Shown piece after piece: positions 44,462 through 54,199 of a stretch of 64,000 nucleotides of DNA. The notes beneath the pieces are model-generated. The model ran no database searches, was not told where the DNA came from, and worked only from the letters and a program-made list of their open reading frames with translations. A program made the position numbers and the translations under genes. This DNA comes from Candidimonas nitroreducens (GTDB taxonomy: Bacteria > Pseudomonadota > Gammaproteobacteria > Burkholderiales > Burkholderiaceae_B). Position 1 is the first letter of the stretch. Each line of letters begins with the position of its first letter. Location of the stretch: contig NZ_NJIH01000014.1 in NCBI RefSeq assembly GCF_002209565.1, forward strand, positions 62,001 to 126,000, read 5' to 3'.

Positions 44462-44580
44462 GCGCCGTCCAGGGCTCGTTGCGAGAGGGTGCTGCTCCTT
44501 TGGCGCGGCGCTCCTTGTAGTGTCGACAGGCCCGGGTTCACCTCGTTCTCTCAGTTTGGGCTAGTTCGCAGCCGGATATC

Positions 44581-44609
44581 TTGAAATAATTTTAGAGATC
44601 TAATATTAT
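44581..44609 (+). promoter_or_regulatory. promoter with embedded dyad operator, phthalate operon
   Basis: TTGAAA (44581-44586), 17-base spacer and TATTAT (44604-44609). The dyad TTAGAGATCTAA (44592-44603) is the exact reverse complement of the one at 43613-43624 and sits at the same position against the -10. Probable target of the MarR protein encoded at the end of the operon. Confidence 0.82.
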
Positions 44610-44743
44610 TGAGTTGCCCGGTGCTTGATCGAGGGCCAAGGGCCTGCCCGACAAGTCGAACAGCAAGCAGGCGTGGTGACCCTGGCGTGTTCATCGCATC
44701 CCAGGGCGGCGTCGGGCGACGAATTGTAGGAGGCATTCGAATC

Positions 44744-46030
44744 ATGACCAACGAAGAAAACGAGCTGCTGTGCCGTATCGAGGGTGATGCTCCGATGGGG
44801 CAGCTGATGCGCCGGCACTGGCTGCCCATCTGTCTGGCCGAAGAGGTCAGCGAGCCCGATTGCGATCCGGTGCGTGCCCGGATCCTGGGCGAAGACCTTG
44901 TGGTGTTTCGCGACAGCAAGGGCCGGGTAGGGGTCATGGACGAACGGTGCCCGCATCGGGGGGCTTCGCTCTTTTATGGCCGCAACGAAGAATGTGGTTT
45001 GCGCTGCCTGTACCACGGCTGGAAGATGGACGTGGACGGCAAGGTGCTGGAAATGGTGTCCGAACCGGCCTCCAGCGATTTGCCCAACAAGGTGCGGCAT
45101 CGGGCTTACCAGACTAAAGAGTGGGCCGGCATGGTGTGGGGCTACATGGGCCCGCAGGATCAAGTTCCCGAGTTCGTGCCGCCGCCCTGGGCGCCGGACG
45201 AGCAAGTGCGCGTCAGCATTGCCAAGGTCATCGTGCCGTGCAATTGGGCGCAGATCCTGGAAGGCAATATCGACTCTTCCCATAGTTCCAGCCTGCACTC
45301 GTCCGACATGGTGGCGGCGCGCGTCGGCGGCGGCCAGGCAACCGACAAGAAGTGGCTGCGCCCATCCACGGACAAGGCGCCGCGTTTGCAGGTAGAGCAC
45401 ACCTCTTACGGTTTTCGCTACGCGGCCATCAGGCGCCCCATCACGAATGCGGATGAAACCGACTATATCCGCTCGACGGTCTTCATCGCGCCTTCGTCGG
45501 CGCTCATTCCGCCGAACAACCGCTACAACGTCGCCAACTTCAATGTGCCCATCGACGACACGCACACCGTGTTCTATTTCATGGCGTGGGGCAATCCGCT
45601 GACGACGCCCGATACCGAGGCTTGGCGCCGCTTCCTCGGCCAGAGCGTGGGTTCGGATCTCGACCCCTTGTACCGGCCGTATCGCAACGTGGAGAATCGC
45701 TTCTGGCAAGACCGGCAGGCCATGCGGGCGGGCAATTTCACCGGCATCAAGGGTTTTCCCAACCAGGACTTGGCGATGTGGATCAGCCTGGGGCCGATTG
45801 CCGACAGAACCTCCAAGGGCGAGACTCTGGCGGCCGGCGATCTGGCCGTGGTGGAGTTCCGCCGGGTAATGCTGGAGGCGGTGCGCGACTTCCAGGCAGG
45901 CAAGCCGGCCATCGGAACCGGCAGCGGCCATGTCGGCACTTCGGTCTGCTCGTTCCAGGGCATCTTCCCCAAGAAGACCGACTGGCGGGCCTGTGAGGTG
46001 CACCCGGTCACGGGCACAGAGGCTGTGTAG
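44744..46030 (+). CDS. pht3: phthalate 4,5-dioxygenase, oxygenase component
   Basis: A 428-aa Rieske non-haem iron oxygenase of the phthalate dioxygenase class (single alpha subunit). Start at 44744 follows TAGGAGG. Rieske ligands are Cys69-His71 (CPHRG) and Cys88-His91 (CLYHGW); the mononuclear iron site is Asp177/His180/His185 in GNIDSSHSSSLHS. It converts phthalate, O2 and electrons to the 4,5-cis-dihydrodiol. Its electron donor is the reductase at 47101. Isophthalate or a substituted phthalate are alternative substrates, but the pht5/pht4 context favours ortho-phthalate. Confidence 0.92.
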   Translation: MTNEENELLCRIEGDAPMGQLMRRHWLPICLAEEVSEPDCDPVRARILGEDLVVFRDSKGRVGVMDERCPHRGASLFYGRNEECGLRCLYHGWKMDVDGKVLEMVSEPASSDLPNKVRHRAYQTKEWAGMVWGYMGPQDQVPEFVPPPWAPDEQVRVSIAKVIVPCNWAQILEGNIDSSHSSSLHSSDMVAARVGGGQATDKKWLRPSTDKAPRLQVEHTSYGFRYAAIRRPITNADETDYIRSTVFIAPSSALIPPNNRYNVANFNVPIDDTHTVFYFMAWGNPLTTPDTEAWRRFLGQSVGSDLDPLYRPYRNVENRFWQDRQAMRAGNFTGIKGFPNQDLAMWISLGPIADRTSKGETLAAGDLAVVEFRRVMLEAVRDFQAGKPAIGTGSGHVGTSVCSFQGIFPKKTDWRACEVHPVTGTEAV

Positions 46031-46078
46031 ACGGCATTGGGCATCGCCGATGCCCACCAGACAAAGACAGGAGGAAGC

Positions 46079-47068
46079 GTGGCCAAACTAGCACTTTCCA
46101 TTGCGATGGGCGATTACGATCGCAACCGGCCGCTATACGACGGCGAAGTTCAGATCGACGGTGTCGAGCCGACTTTCATGCTGCTCAGCCCCGAGGAAAT
46201 GTTCTTCCGGGCTTTCAGGTACCAAGACTTCGACGCCAGCGAGATTTCGTTTTCCAGCTATCTGGTCAAGGCAGCGCAAGGCACGAGCCCTTATATTGCA
46301 CTGCCGGCTTTCCTGTCGCGGGCCTTCCGGCACACTTCGATCTATGTCCGCAAAGACCGGATCCGCTCGCCGGAAGATCTGCGAGGCAAACGCATCGGCG
46401 TGCCCGAGTATCAATTGACTGCCAATGTCTGGGCGCGGGCTTTGCTGGAGGACGACTACGGAGTCAAGCCGTCCGATGTGCAATGGGTACGCGGCGGCAT
46501 CGACGAGCCGGGGCGGCTCGAGAAGATATCGCTGTCGCTGCCCGCCGGCGTGAGCCTCACGGATGCCCCCGCGGACACCACGATTTCGGATATGCTGGAT
46601 CGGGGGGAGCTAGATGGCTTCATGGCGCCCCGCGCGCCGTTCGGGGCGGCGCAACACAATCCGGACATCGGCTGGCTGTTCGACGACCCCACGGCGGTTG
46701 CCAAGGACTACTACCGGCGTACGGGTATTTTCCCGATCATGCACTTGCTGGGGCTGCGCAAGACGCTGGCGGACCAGCATCCCTGGCTGGCAGCCGCTCT
46801 TTTGAAGGCTTTCGAGCAGTCCAAGGCGCGCGCGCTGGAAAAGCTGTCCGACACGTCGGCGACCAAGGTTACGCTGCCGTTTGTCGAAGAGCAGCTCAAG
46901 TCCGCCCGCGAGGCGCTGGGCGAAGATTTCTGGTCATACGGCGTGCATGCGAACCGCAAGACCCTGGAAGCCTTCACGCGTCATCACTTCCAGCAGGGCT
47001 TGTCTTGCCGGCAGGTACCGATCGAAGAGCTCTTTCATCCCAGCACCTACGAATCCTTCAAGATCTGA
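46079..47068 (+). CDS. pht5: 4,5-dihydroxyphthalate decarboxylase
   Basis: A 329-aa protein of the Pht5/OphC family, which has the fold of periplasmic NMT1-type binding proteins but lacks a signal peptide and acts as a cytosolic decarboxylase. GTG start at 46079 with AGGAGGAAGC. Characteristic segments are YDRNRPLYDGEVQIDGVEP near the N-terminus and RGKRIGVPEYQLTANVWARALL. Reaction: 4,5-dihydroxyphthalate to protocatechuate plus CO2. Its place between oxygenase and reductase supports the assignment. Confidence 0.9.
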   Translation: MAKLALSIAMGDYDRNRPLYDGEVQIDGVEPTFMLLSPEEMFFRAFRYQDFDASEISFSSYLVKAAQGTSPYIALPAFLSRAFRHTSIYVRKDRIRSPEDLRGKRIGVPEYQLTANVWARALLEDDYGVKPSDVQWVRGGIDEPGRLEKISLSLPAGVSLTDAPADTTISDMLDRGELDGFMAPRAPFGAAQHNPDIGWLFDDPTAVAKDYYRRTGIFPIMHLLGLRKTLADQHPWLAAALLKAFEQSKARALEKLSDTSATKVTLPFVEEQLKSAREALGEDFWSYGVHANRKTLEAFTRHHFQQGLSCRQVPIEELFHPSTYESFKI

Positions 47069-47100
47069 ACGCGGATCCCATTGCGAGCGGTCACCGCACT

Positions 47101-48093
47101 ATGCTGGAACTCGACGAAATTGCAGGGGCTAGATCAGGCAGCGGCGTTGCGGCGCCGCTGGCGCTGCGGATCGCCAAAAAAGATCAGATCGCCTCTGGCA
47201 TCTACGCCTTCGAGCTGGTCGCGGAGGGCGCAGAGCCACTGCCCGCTTTTACGCCGGGCGCCCATATCCGCGTGCTGGCACCCAGTGGCGAATGGCGCAA
47301 ATATTCCTTGTGCAACGCGCCTGCCGACGCCGGCCATTACGTCATTACCGTCAAGCGCGACGAGCAGGGCCGCGGCGGTTCCGTCAGCCTGGTGGATCAG
47401 ACCGTTGCCGGCCAGATCTTGCCGGCACAGGCCCCGGACAATGCCTTTGCGCTGGTGGAAGACCCCGGCAGCCTGATCCTGATTGCCGGCGGCATCGGCA
47501 TCACTCCCATTCTGTCGATGATCCGTTCGCTGGGTGAAGATTCGGCCATCCCCTGGTCGCTTTATTATCTGACGTGCGACGAGCAGGGCACGGCATACCG
47601 GGATCTGCTCTCAGCGCCTCCGTATGGGCCCCACGTCACCTTGCATCACAGCCTGGCGAATCACGATCGCTACGATCTGTGGCCCGTGCTTGAAAAGCCG
47701 AACAAAGGGCACGTCTATTGCTGCGGACCGCGCAGTCTGATGAAAGACGTCCGCGACATGTCGGGCCATTGGTCGAGCAGCCGCGTCCACTTCGAAAGCT
47801 TCATCGAAGGAGGGGAGCGCAAGCCGGACGACACGGCTTTCACGGTGGCGCTGGCGCGCTCCGGGCGCAGCCTGGAAGTGCCCGTCGGGAAAACCATACT
47901 GGAAGTGCTGCACGCGGCGGGCGTGCCCGTGCCCTGTTCCTGCGAAAGCGGCACCTGCGGCACCTGCCGCACGCATATGCTGGAAGGGGTTGCGGATCAT
48001 CGCGACATGGTGCTCATGCCTGAAGAAAAAGACGACCAGATCATGGTCTGTGTTTCGAGGGCCCGATCCGACAAGCTTGTACTGGATCTATGA
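47101..48093 (+). CDS. pht2: phthalate dioxygenase reductase
   Basis: A 330-aa class IA reductase with FMN domain, NAD domain ([11 protein letters not shown], 130-140) and C-terminal plant-type [2Fe-2S] domain. The cluster ligands are Cys281, Cys286 and Cys289 (CESGTCGTC) and Cys317. RKYSLCNAP (66-74) is the flavin-binding RxYS motif. It passes electrons from NADH to the oxygenase Pht3. It overlaps the dehydrogenase gene by 4 bases (ATGA). Confidence 0.94.
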   Translation: MLELDEIAGARSGSGVAAPLALRIAKKDQIASGIYAFELVAEGAEPLPAFTPGAHIRVLAPSGEWRKYSLCNAPADAGHYVITVKRDEQGRGGSVSLVDQTVAGQILPAQAPDNAFALVEDPGSLILIAGGIGITPILSMIRSLGEDSAIPWSLYYLTCDEQGTAYRDLLSAPPYGPHVTLHHSLANHDRYDLWPVLEKPNKGHVYCCGPRSLMKDVRDMSGHWSSSRVHFESFIEGGERKPDDTAFTVALARSGRSLEVPVGKTILEVLHAAGVPVPCSCESGTCGTCRTHMLEGVADHRDMVLMPEEKDDQIMVCVSRARSDKLVLDL

Positions 48094-49283
48094 TGGCTGG
48101 CGCGCCAACACCCGCCCCGCTGAAAATTGGCGTTATCGGCCTGGGCCGGGCCTTTACCCTGATGCTGCCGACTTTCCTGGCCGATGCGCGGATTGCCCTG
48201 GCCGCGGCCAGCGACCCGCGCGACGCGGCGCGGCGGCAGTTCACGGCCGACTTCGGCGGCCCGACCTATGCCGACGCGGCCGAACTTGTGCAAGACGCGT
48301 CGGTAGAGGTCGTCTACATTGCCAGCCCGCATCAGCATCACATGCGGCATACGCTGCAGGCTGCCGCCGCGGGCAAGCACGTATTGCTGGAAAAACCGAT
48401 GGCGCTCAGCCTGGCCGATTGTGACGCCATGATCGCGGCGTGCCGCGCGGCAGGCGTGCATCTTATCGTCGGGCATTGCCACAGCTTCGATACGCCTTAC
48501 TTGCGGGCGCGGGACCTGGTGGCCAGCGGGCAGTTCGGCCGGCTCACCATGATCCAGGCGCAGAATTACACCGATTACCTGTACCGCCCGCGGCGGCCCG
48601 AAGAACTGGTCACCGCCGAAGGCGGGGGCGCCGTCTTCAGCCAGGCGGCGCATCAGGTCGATATCGTGCGCCTGCTTGCGGGGCAGCGCCTGGAGAGGGT
48701 GCGCTGCGCGCTGGGCAATTGGGATCCTGCCCGCCCCACCGAAGGGGCTTACAGCGCGCTGCTCTGGTTCGAGGGCGGCGCCTATGCGTCCATCAGCTAC
48801 AACGGCTATGGTCACTTCAACACCGACGAGTGGATGGGGTGGATCGGGGAAATGGGGGACAGCAAGAATCCCTCGGCCTACGGCGCGGCGCGGCGGCGGC
48901 TGCAGGCTATCGAGTCCGCGCAGCAAGAGGCCAGCCTGAAGGCAGCGCGAACCTACGGGGGGCCCGATTATGTGTCGCCGGGCATTGCTCGCGAGCCCAG
49001 GCTGTTCCAGCATTTCGGCCCGATCATCGTGTCGTGCGAACACGGCGATATCCGGCCCATGCCGCATGGCCTGGAAGTCTATGCCGACGAACGGCATACG
49101 TTCCTGCCGCTGGAAGCCAGTGCCGTCCCCCGCGCCGAGGTCATCGACGAGCTGCTCGGCGCGGTGTCCGGCAGCCGGCCGCCCATCCATACCGGCGAGT
49201 GGGCCCGGGGCACCACCGAGGCCTGCCTGGCCATGCTGGAATCGCATCGAACGCGGCAGGACGTGGCTTTGCGGCATACCTGA
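48090..49283 (+). CDS. pht4: phthalate 4,5-dihydrodiol dehydrogenase (Gfo/Idh/MocA family)
   Basis: A 397-aa oxidoreductase. The N-terminal Rossmann loop is [18 protein letters not shown] carries the conserved EKP lysine, and [15 protein letters not shown] holds the Asp/His region. Pht4/OphB of phthalate clusters are members of this family; they oxidise the 4,5-cis-dihydrodiol to 4,5-dihydroxyphthalate with NAD+. It is coupled to pht2 and is the last structural gene before the MarR gene. Confidence 0.9.
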   Translation: MMAGAPTPAPLKIGVIGLGRAFTLMLPTFLADARIALAAASDPRDAARRQFTADFGGPTYADAAELVQDASVEVVYIASPHQHHMRHTLQAAAAGKHVLLEKPMALSLADCDAMIAACRAAGVHLIVGHCHSFDTPYLRARDLVASGQFGRLTMIQAQNYTDYLYRPRRPEELVTAEGGGAVFSQAAHQVDIVRLLAGQRLERVRCALGNWDPARPTEGAYSALLWFEGGAYASISYNGYGHFNTDEWMGWIGEMGDSKNPSAYGAARRRLQAIESAQQEASLKAARTYGGPDYVSPGIAREPRLFQHFGPIIVSCEHGDIRPMPHGLEVYADERHTFLPLEASAVPRAEVIDELLGAVSGSRPPIHTGEWARGTTEACLAMLESHRTRQDVALRHT

Positions 49284-49320
49284 TATCATTGATGCAGGCT
49301 TACTATCCATTGCAGATAAC

Positions 49321-49887
49321 ATGGTTTCGGAAGGAAAGAACAAGGTTTCGGAACGCTGGCAGGACATCGATCCCGACGACCGGCTGGCGCATCTCATCCG
49401 CCATGCGGCGCGCTCGCTGGTGCGTGGCCTGCAAATCCGCCTTGCGGAACACAATGTGCTGTTCGGCCATTGGGCTTTCCTGCGCATACTCTGGGAAGAA
49501 GACGGCCTGACCCAGCACGAACTCAACGAGCGGGCAGGGCTCATGGAGCCCACGACCTATTCGGCCCTGCGCGCCATGGAATCCCTGGGCTACATAGAAC
49601 GCAAGCACATGGCCGGCAACCGCAAGAATCTGTATGTGTTTTTGACGGAAACCGGCAAGCAGCTTCAAGACAAGCTCGTACCGCTCGCCCAAGAGGTCAA
49701 CAGCGTCAGCACGCGCGGCCTGTCCGACGACGATGTGCAGACTTGCCGCAGGGTGCTGCTGGGCATCGCGTCCAACATGGCCCACGACGAAGCGCGTTTC
49801 GAAGACGTGGGGCGGCGCCTGCCGTCCACGCGGGAGCTTTCCGTTTGGATCAAGCAGGCCGAGCAATTGCGCGCCAACGAAGCCTGA
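49321..49887 (+). CDS. MarR-family transcriptional regulator
   Basis: A 188-aa winged-helix regulator. LTQHELNERAGLMEPTTYSALRAMESLGYIERKHMAGNRKNLYVFLTETG is the complete MarR DNA-binding domain with its wing; helices on both sides form the dimer interface. It starts 37 bases after pht4 and is likely co-transcribed. It is the only local regulator between the phthalate operon and the convergent ABC importer, so it is the best candidate to bind the TTAGA-N2-TCTAA sites at 43613, 44592 and 53544. Confidence 0.92.
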   Translation: MVSEGKNKVSERWQDIDPDDRLAHLIRHAARSLVRGLQIRLAEHNVLFGHWAFLRILWEEDGLTQHELNERAGLMEPTTYSALRAMESLGYIERKHMAGNRKNLYVFLTETGKQLQDKLVPLAQEVNSVSTRGLSDDDVQTCRRVLLGIASNMAHDEARFEDVGRRLPSTRELSVWIKQAEQLRANEA

Positions 49888-49931
49888 TTTGATTTGGAAA
49901 TGGAATAAGTCGCCGAAAATAAGTCGCCGGC

Positions 49932-50693
49932 TTAGCTGACTCGCCCCCGCACGCGCCGTTCCAGGGCCCACAGCACGATAGAGCCGCCCATGGCCACGAA
50001 GAACAAGATCAATATCATGGCCATCATTTCGGCATAGCGCCCGACACCGTAATAGTCCATGATGACTTTACCCATGCCGTGTTTGGAGGCGAACAGCTCG
50101 GCGAATATGACGTTGACTACTGTCAGCCCGAAGCACAGCCGTATTCCGGTGAGCAGGGGCAGCGACACCGCCGGCAGGTAGATCCTGGTCAGCGCCCGCC
50201 AGGGCTTGACGTTCAACGACAAGGCCACCTTGGCGTACACCGGCTTCATCGTCCTGATGGCCACCATGACGTTGATCAGGATGGAAAAGATGCCGCCGAT
50301 GAATCCCATGGCGATCACCGAGCGCGGCCCCAGGCCCAGCAATAGCAAAAGAATGGGGTAGATGATGATCTTCGGTGTGGCGCCGCCCACCACGACCAGC
50401 GGGCTGAATACCGCGTACCAGTATGGGCTGCGGCCAACGACGACGCCCAGTATCGTGCCGATGGCCACGGCCAGCAGGAAGGCGGCCGCGGCGTTGCCGA
50501 AGGTCGAGCGTACGGCAGGCTCCAGCTCGCCGCCGATGCCGCCGAATGCCTCCAGCGTTTTCAAGGGGGCGGGTACCGCGAAGATCAGGGTCGAGACCAG
50601 TTGCCAGAGCAGGCAGACGACGATTGCGACCAGAATCATCCCGCCCAGAATTGCGTAAGAGTCGCGGCCCTGCGGTCGAGCGCTGCTAGCCAT
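49932..50693 (-). CDS. ABC importer permease (NitT/TauT type) 1
   Basis: A 253-aa permease with about six helices. Start at 50693 overlaps the second permease gene by 8 bases. The EAA-type loop reads RALTRIYLPAVSLPLLTGIRLCFGL. It pairs with the permease at 50686, the ATPase at 51485 and the binding protein at 52301. The location next to the phthalate genes and a shared operator suggest phthalate or aromatic acid import, like the OphFGH system of Burkholderia. Confidence 0.9.
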   Translation of the reverse strand: MASSARPQGRDSYAILGGMILVAIVVCLLWQLVSTLIFAVPAPLKTLEAFGGIGGELEPAVRSTFGNAAAAFLLAVAIGTILGVVVGRSPYWYAVFSPLVVVGGATPKIIIYPILLLLLGLGPRSVIAMGFIGGIFSILINVMVAIRTMKPVYAKVALSLNVKPWRALTRIYLPAVSLPLLTGIRLCFGLTVVNVIFAELFASKHGMGKVIMDYYGVGRYAEMMAMILILFFVAMGGSIVLWALERRVRGRVS

Positions 50694-51462
50694 TGCCGAT
50701 CTCCCCGCGGATGCGCTTTTCGCCGCGCGCCAGAATCGCCGTAATGACCGCGGCCAGCGCGACGATGATGGTGACATACGCGTACATCTCGTTGATCTTG
50801 AATCCATCGTAGTCGTACGCGACCTGGAACCCAAGGCCCACGCTGCCCACCATGAATTCCATGACGATGACACCCACGAAGGCGTAGATCAGGCAGAGCT
50901 TGAAGCCTGCGAAGATCATGGGCGCCGAGGCCGGGAACACCACCCTCCAGAATTTTCTTGGGCCAGTGCAGCGAAAGCTGGCGCACACTTTGAAGTAGAT
51001 GTCGGGCACTTGCTGGAAGGCGGCCCAGCTGTTGAGTATGACGGGAATCAGCCCCATCGCCGCGGCGATGACAATGATGGGGGTTGCCCCCAGGCCGAAC
51101 ATCACCAGCAGGAAGGGGTAGAACAATACCAGCGGCATCGCGTAGGTACCCACGAGATAGGGTTCCAGCACGCGGCCCAGCAGCGGGGCGCGCCAGAGCC
51201 CGAAGCCGATGGGCACGCCCACTGCTATGGCCAGCAGCACGCTAAGCACGACTTCCCAGGTCGTGCGCCACAGATGCGGGAAAACCTTGCCGGAGGCCAC
51301 GATCTGCCACAGGACGCCGGCCACCTTGGTGGGCGGGGCGAGGATGACGGCCGGCACCCAGCCTAGCCGCGTCACCGCTTCGATGATGGCCAGAAGAGCC
51401 AGGACGAGTAAGGCGATGGCCCACCTGGGTTTCAACGGCCACCAGGATGTCTGCTTGTCCAT
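50686..51462 (-). CDS. ABC importer permease (NitT/TauT type) 2
   Basis: A 258-aa permease. The start at 51462 gives MDKQTSWWPLKPRW followed by the first helix; an upstream frame extension overlaps the ATPase end and lacks hydrophobicity. The EAA loop is RKFWRVVFPASAPMIFAGFKLCLIY. Together with its neighbour it would form a heterodimeric membrane channel. Confidence 0.9.
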   Translation of the reverse strand: MDKQTSWWPLKPRWAIALLVLALLAIIEAVTRLGWVPAVILAPPTKVAGVLWQIVASGKVFPHLWRTTWEVVLSVLLAIAVGVPIGFGLWRAPLLGRVLEPYLVGTYAMPLVLFYPFLLVMFGLGATPIIVIAAAMGLIPVILNSWAAFQQVPDIYFKVCASFRCTGPRKFWRVVFPASAPMIFAGFKLCLIYAFVGVIVMEFMVGSVGLGFQVAYDYDGFKINEMYAYVTIIVALAAVITAILARGEKRIRGEIGNG

Positions 51463-51484
51463 GTCGCGATCCCCATGCCCTGCG

Positions 51485-52288
51485 CTATGCGGATTCCTGG
51501 GTGGCTTCCCATTCCGAACGCATGGCGTTCCACAGGTGGCCCGTGTATTGCGTGTAGGCATCCGACCCAAGAATAGAGATGTCGCGCTCGTCGGGCAGGT
51601 CGATCTTGATTGTTTCGGTGATACGCCCCGGCCTGCTCGACATGACCCAGATCTCTTGGGAAAGAAACACGGCTTCGTTGATGTCGTGGGTGATGAACAA
51701 TATGGTTTTGCCGGTCGCGCTCCAGATGCGGCGCAGTTCGGTGCCGATGAACATGCGCGACTGCGGATCGACCGCGGCGAAGGGCTCGTCCATCAGCAGG
51801 ATGTCGGGATCCAGCGCCAGGGCCCGGGCGATCGCCACACGCTGGCGCATCCCGCCCGAAAGTTCTTTGGGATAGGAATACTCGAATCCTTTGAGCCCCA
51901 CCAGGTTCAGCGCCTCTTGGGCGCGTTCGCGGCACTGCTGCTTGGGCACATCTTGCATTTCCAGCCCGAAGGACACGTTCTCGAGGGAATTCATCCAAGG
52001 GAAAATGGACTCTTCCTGGAAGACCATGCCCAGCGACGGGTGTGGGGCGGTAATGGGTTTGCCCTTGAGCAGCAGTTGTCCGCTGCTGATCGAGTTGAGC
52101 CCTGCGATCATGCTGAGCAGGGTGGATTTGCCACAGCCGCTGGGGCCTACGACCGTGACAAAGTGGCCTTCCGGCACGGTCTGGGTGACTTCGTGCACCA
52201 CCTCGATCCGTTGCGTCGAGCCGTCTTTTTGGCGTACGGCATAGACCTTGGAGACATCCTTCAACTCGAGAAACTCAGTAGCGGACAT
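51485..52288 (-). CDS. ABC importer ATP-binding protein (SsuB/TauB-like)
   Basis: A 267-aa ATPase. Walker [10 protein letters not shown] (48-56), signature [15 protein letters not shown], Walker [15 protein letters not shown] and the switch His in FITHDINEA are all present. This sequence style is that of nitrate/sulfonate/taurine importers, a family that also contains aromatic-acid importers. It lies between the binding-protein gene and the permease genes. Confidence 0.94.
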   Translation of the reverse strand: MSATEFLELKDVSKVYAVRQKDGSTQRIEVVHEVTQTVPEGHFVTVVGPSGCGKSTLLSMIAGLNSISSGQLLLKGKPITAPHPSLGMVFQEESIFPWMNSLENVSFGLEMQDVPKQQCRERAQEALNLVGLKGFEYSYPKELSGGMRQRVAIARALALDPDILLMDEPFAAVDPQSRMFIGTELRRIWSATGKTILFITHDINEAVFLSQEIWVMSSRPGRITETIKIDLPDERDISILGSDAYTQYTGHLWNAMRSEWEATQESA

Positions 52289-52300
52289 CGCGGTGTTCCG

Positions 52301-53326
52301 TCAGAAGGGGGTGCGCAGGCGTTCTGGCAGGTAAGTCTGCTTGACCAGCTTGCTCATGTCCAGCTCTTTGTCGATCAGGCCGCTGTCGACCATGCCCTTC
52401 ATGACGGTATTGAAGGCGGCGGTGTCGACCTTCATGTTCCACACGTCGTTCTTCAGGTAGGCCTGGATGCCCGAGAGCAGCACGGCTTTCGAGGATTTGT
52501 AGTGATGCGTGCCGATTTCCGCCGCTTTTTCAGGGTTGGCCTTGATGAACTGCACGGCTTCGTCCAGCGCTTCGAACAGCCCCTTGACGGCCGCCGTGTG
52601 CTTCTGGGCGAACTTCTTGTTGACGGCGATGCCTTCGAGGTAATAGTGCTTGATGTAGCGGCTGGGGTCGAGCACTACGACGGCGTTGTCGTCGTGGATC
52701 TTTTCGCTCAGGAACGGCTCCATGGCCCAGCCGGCGGTGATGACGCCGCCTTTCACGGCCGTCCAGTTGTCGCCCATGCCGCCCACCGAGACGAACGAGA
52801 CGTTCTTGACGCCGGCCCGGTGCGTGCTTTCTTCCGCCAGCCACTGGGACGCCGAGCCTGCCTTGCTGTAGCCCAGTTTCTTGCCGGCCAGCCCGTCGGG
52901 CGAGGTGATGCCGCTGGCCTTCTTGGCGATCCAGACCATGACGCTGGCCGATCGGGCCCAGCCTTCGACCAGTTCGATGTTCGGGTCGGTATGGGCGGCC
53001 AGGATCGCCGCCGGCGTACCGCCTTCGGCCATGTCGACGTCGCCCGTGGACAGCAGCCGTAAGGTGCTGCCGCCGCCGCTGCCGCTGATGTAGTCGACGC
53101 TGACCCCGTGCTTCTTGAACAGGCCGTTGTCTTCGGCAATATACGTTGGCAAGGTGGACAGCAGTGCGCTTCGATGGCTGACCACGAAGCGGATTTTGGT
53201 CGGGCCCGACGCGTCTTGTGCGATGGCGCTCGTGGAATTGAGCGCCATCATCAAACAGCCGAGCACGAGGCTACCGGCCGCCATCCAGGCCTTTGAGGGC
53301 CGCTTGCCCCTGATTTGCTTGTGCAT
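52301..53326 (-). CDS. ABC importer periplasmic binding protein (SsuA/NMT1-like)
   Basis: A 341-aa binding protein. The start at 53326 follows GGAGACG. Signal peptide to about residue 37 (TSAIAQD), then KIRFVVSHRSALLSTLPTYIAEDNGLFKKHGV, the typical NMT1/SsuA beginning. It is the first gene of the importer operon. The matching operator about 220 bases upstream ties it to the phthalate genes, so phthalate is the leading candidate ligand. Confidence 0.92.
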   Translation of the reverse strand: MHKQIRGKRPSKAWMAAGSLVLGCLMMALNSTSAIAQDASGPTKIRFVVSHRSALLSTLPTYIAEDNGLFKKHGVSVDYISGSGGGSTLRLLSTGDVDMAEGGTPAAILAAHTDPNIELVEGWARSASVMVWIAKKASGITSPDGLAGKKLGYSKAGSASQWLAEESTHRAGVKNVSFVSVGGMGDNWTAVKGGVITAGWAMEPFLSEKIHDDNAVVVLDPSRYIKHYYLEGIAVNKKFAQKHTAAVKGLFEALDEAVQFIKANPEKAAEIGTHHYKSSKAVLLSGIQAYLKNDVWNMKVDTAAFNTVMKGMVDSGLIDKELDMSKLVKQTYLPERLRTPF

Positions 53327-53736
53327 GTTTCGTCTCCACTTATTTAGTGTGGTCATGCATTTACGCGGCGCCAGGCGTGCCGCATGCATTTCCGTTTCTG
53401 GCGGGCACAGGAGTCGAAGGACGGCCGCAAAAAGCCGGTGACCTCGGCAGAGAATTCCGGCAGCATCAAACAACCCGCCCGCCACACTGCACGAGGGTCT
53501 GAGCGTCTGGCCTTGTTGACTCGCCTGTGTGGCCATCATATTCATAGAGATCTAACTACTACAACAAGTACAAACCCTAACCGCGGCGCCAGCGGGGAAA
53601 AGCAGCCGATTTACTGTCGATTTAGTTGCTCGATACCGATCGGCAACGAGCAGCGAAGCCGCCCGCGTCAACGTCGGCTGGAGTGCGGCTGGAGTGTAAG
53701 TAGCGCGTCTGGATTTCACCGCCTGTGTGATAGTTT
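53327..53736. other. intergenic leader of the ABC importer operon
   Basis: 410 bases without a credible gene. It contains the third TTAGA-type operator (53544-53555) with possible minus-strand promoter elements around it, giving a predicted 5' leader of about 200 bases for the importer mRNA. The remainder, 53570-53736, is noticeably less GC-rich and leads into the decayed GNAT gene. Confidence 0.5.
53538..53567 (-). promoter_or_regulatory. probable promoter/operator of the ABC importer operon
   Basis: Read on the minus strand: TTGTTG (53567-53562), then the dyad TTAGATCTCTAT (53555-53544) and GAATAT (53543-53538). The dyad matches the phthalate operator at 11 of 12 bases and again abuts the -10. 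The -35/-10 spacing is 18 bases. Confidence 0.68.
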
Positions 53737-54153
53737 ATGCGTGGCAAGCCGCCGTTGATCGTCGACCAAAAGGTCAACGGCGTACAGACCTACGTTTGCT
53801 GCCAGGGGGAGGTGGCGGTTGTCCTGTACAGCCTTGTGGTCGGCAGCGTTGACCCAGAAACTACACCTTAAAGAATAATGAAAGAGCTGGCGCGTCACGC
53901 TATGCCTGTCGTGGTGCTGGCGTGGCTTGCGGTGGACAAAGACCATCAGGGCAAAGGCCTGGGCCAGGCATTACTTAAAGATGCGTGGCTGCGCACGGCA
54001 CAGGCTGCGGTATGGAGTTGGTACGGGTCATGGGAATTCGAATCCAGCCACGCTGATGCATATCACTTATTCCTGATGCGCAAGGATCTCAAGGGTTTAT
54101 TGCGCTGGGATGGTAAGGCTAGTGTGGGGATGGCAAGTACATATGATTCTTAA
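53737..54153 (+). pseudogene. decayed GNAT acetyltransferase (TacT-toxin-like)
   Basis: The frame from ATG 53737 reads VNGVQTYVCCQGEVAVVLYSLVVGSV, then hits TAA at 53869-53871. It resumes in the same frame as ARHAMPVVVLAWLAVDKDHQGKGLGQALLKDA, which is the acetyl-CoA-binding motif A of TacT-type GNAT toxins. After AQAA about 20 residues of the usual fold are missing before DAYHLFLMRKDLKG, the normal end. N-terminal residues are also short. No DUF1778-type antitoxin gene is seen. A stop codon plus an internal deletion make it non-functional unless the 91-codon remnant from 53878 has a new role. Confidence 0.78.
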
Positions 54154-54199
54154 ATGCCGATCCCGCCCTTGGATTCTTAAGCAAGTTCGACTATTTTTT

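Noticed and set aside
44606-46057. Minus-strand open frame opposite the phthalate oxygenase gene
   Set aside because: The plus strand encodes complete Rieske and iron-site motifs; the antisense product has none.
46079-47068. Periplasmic ABC binding protein instead of a decarboxylase
   Set aside because: The NMT1-like fold is shared, but there is no signal peptide and the gene sits within the phthalate oxygenase operon, which fits Pht5.
47997-49553. Minus-strand open frame of 518 codons opposite pht4
   Set aside because: Arg/Pro/His-rich shadow of the Gfo/Idh/MocA gene with no domain signal.
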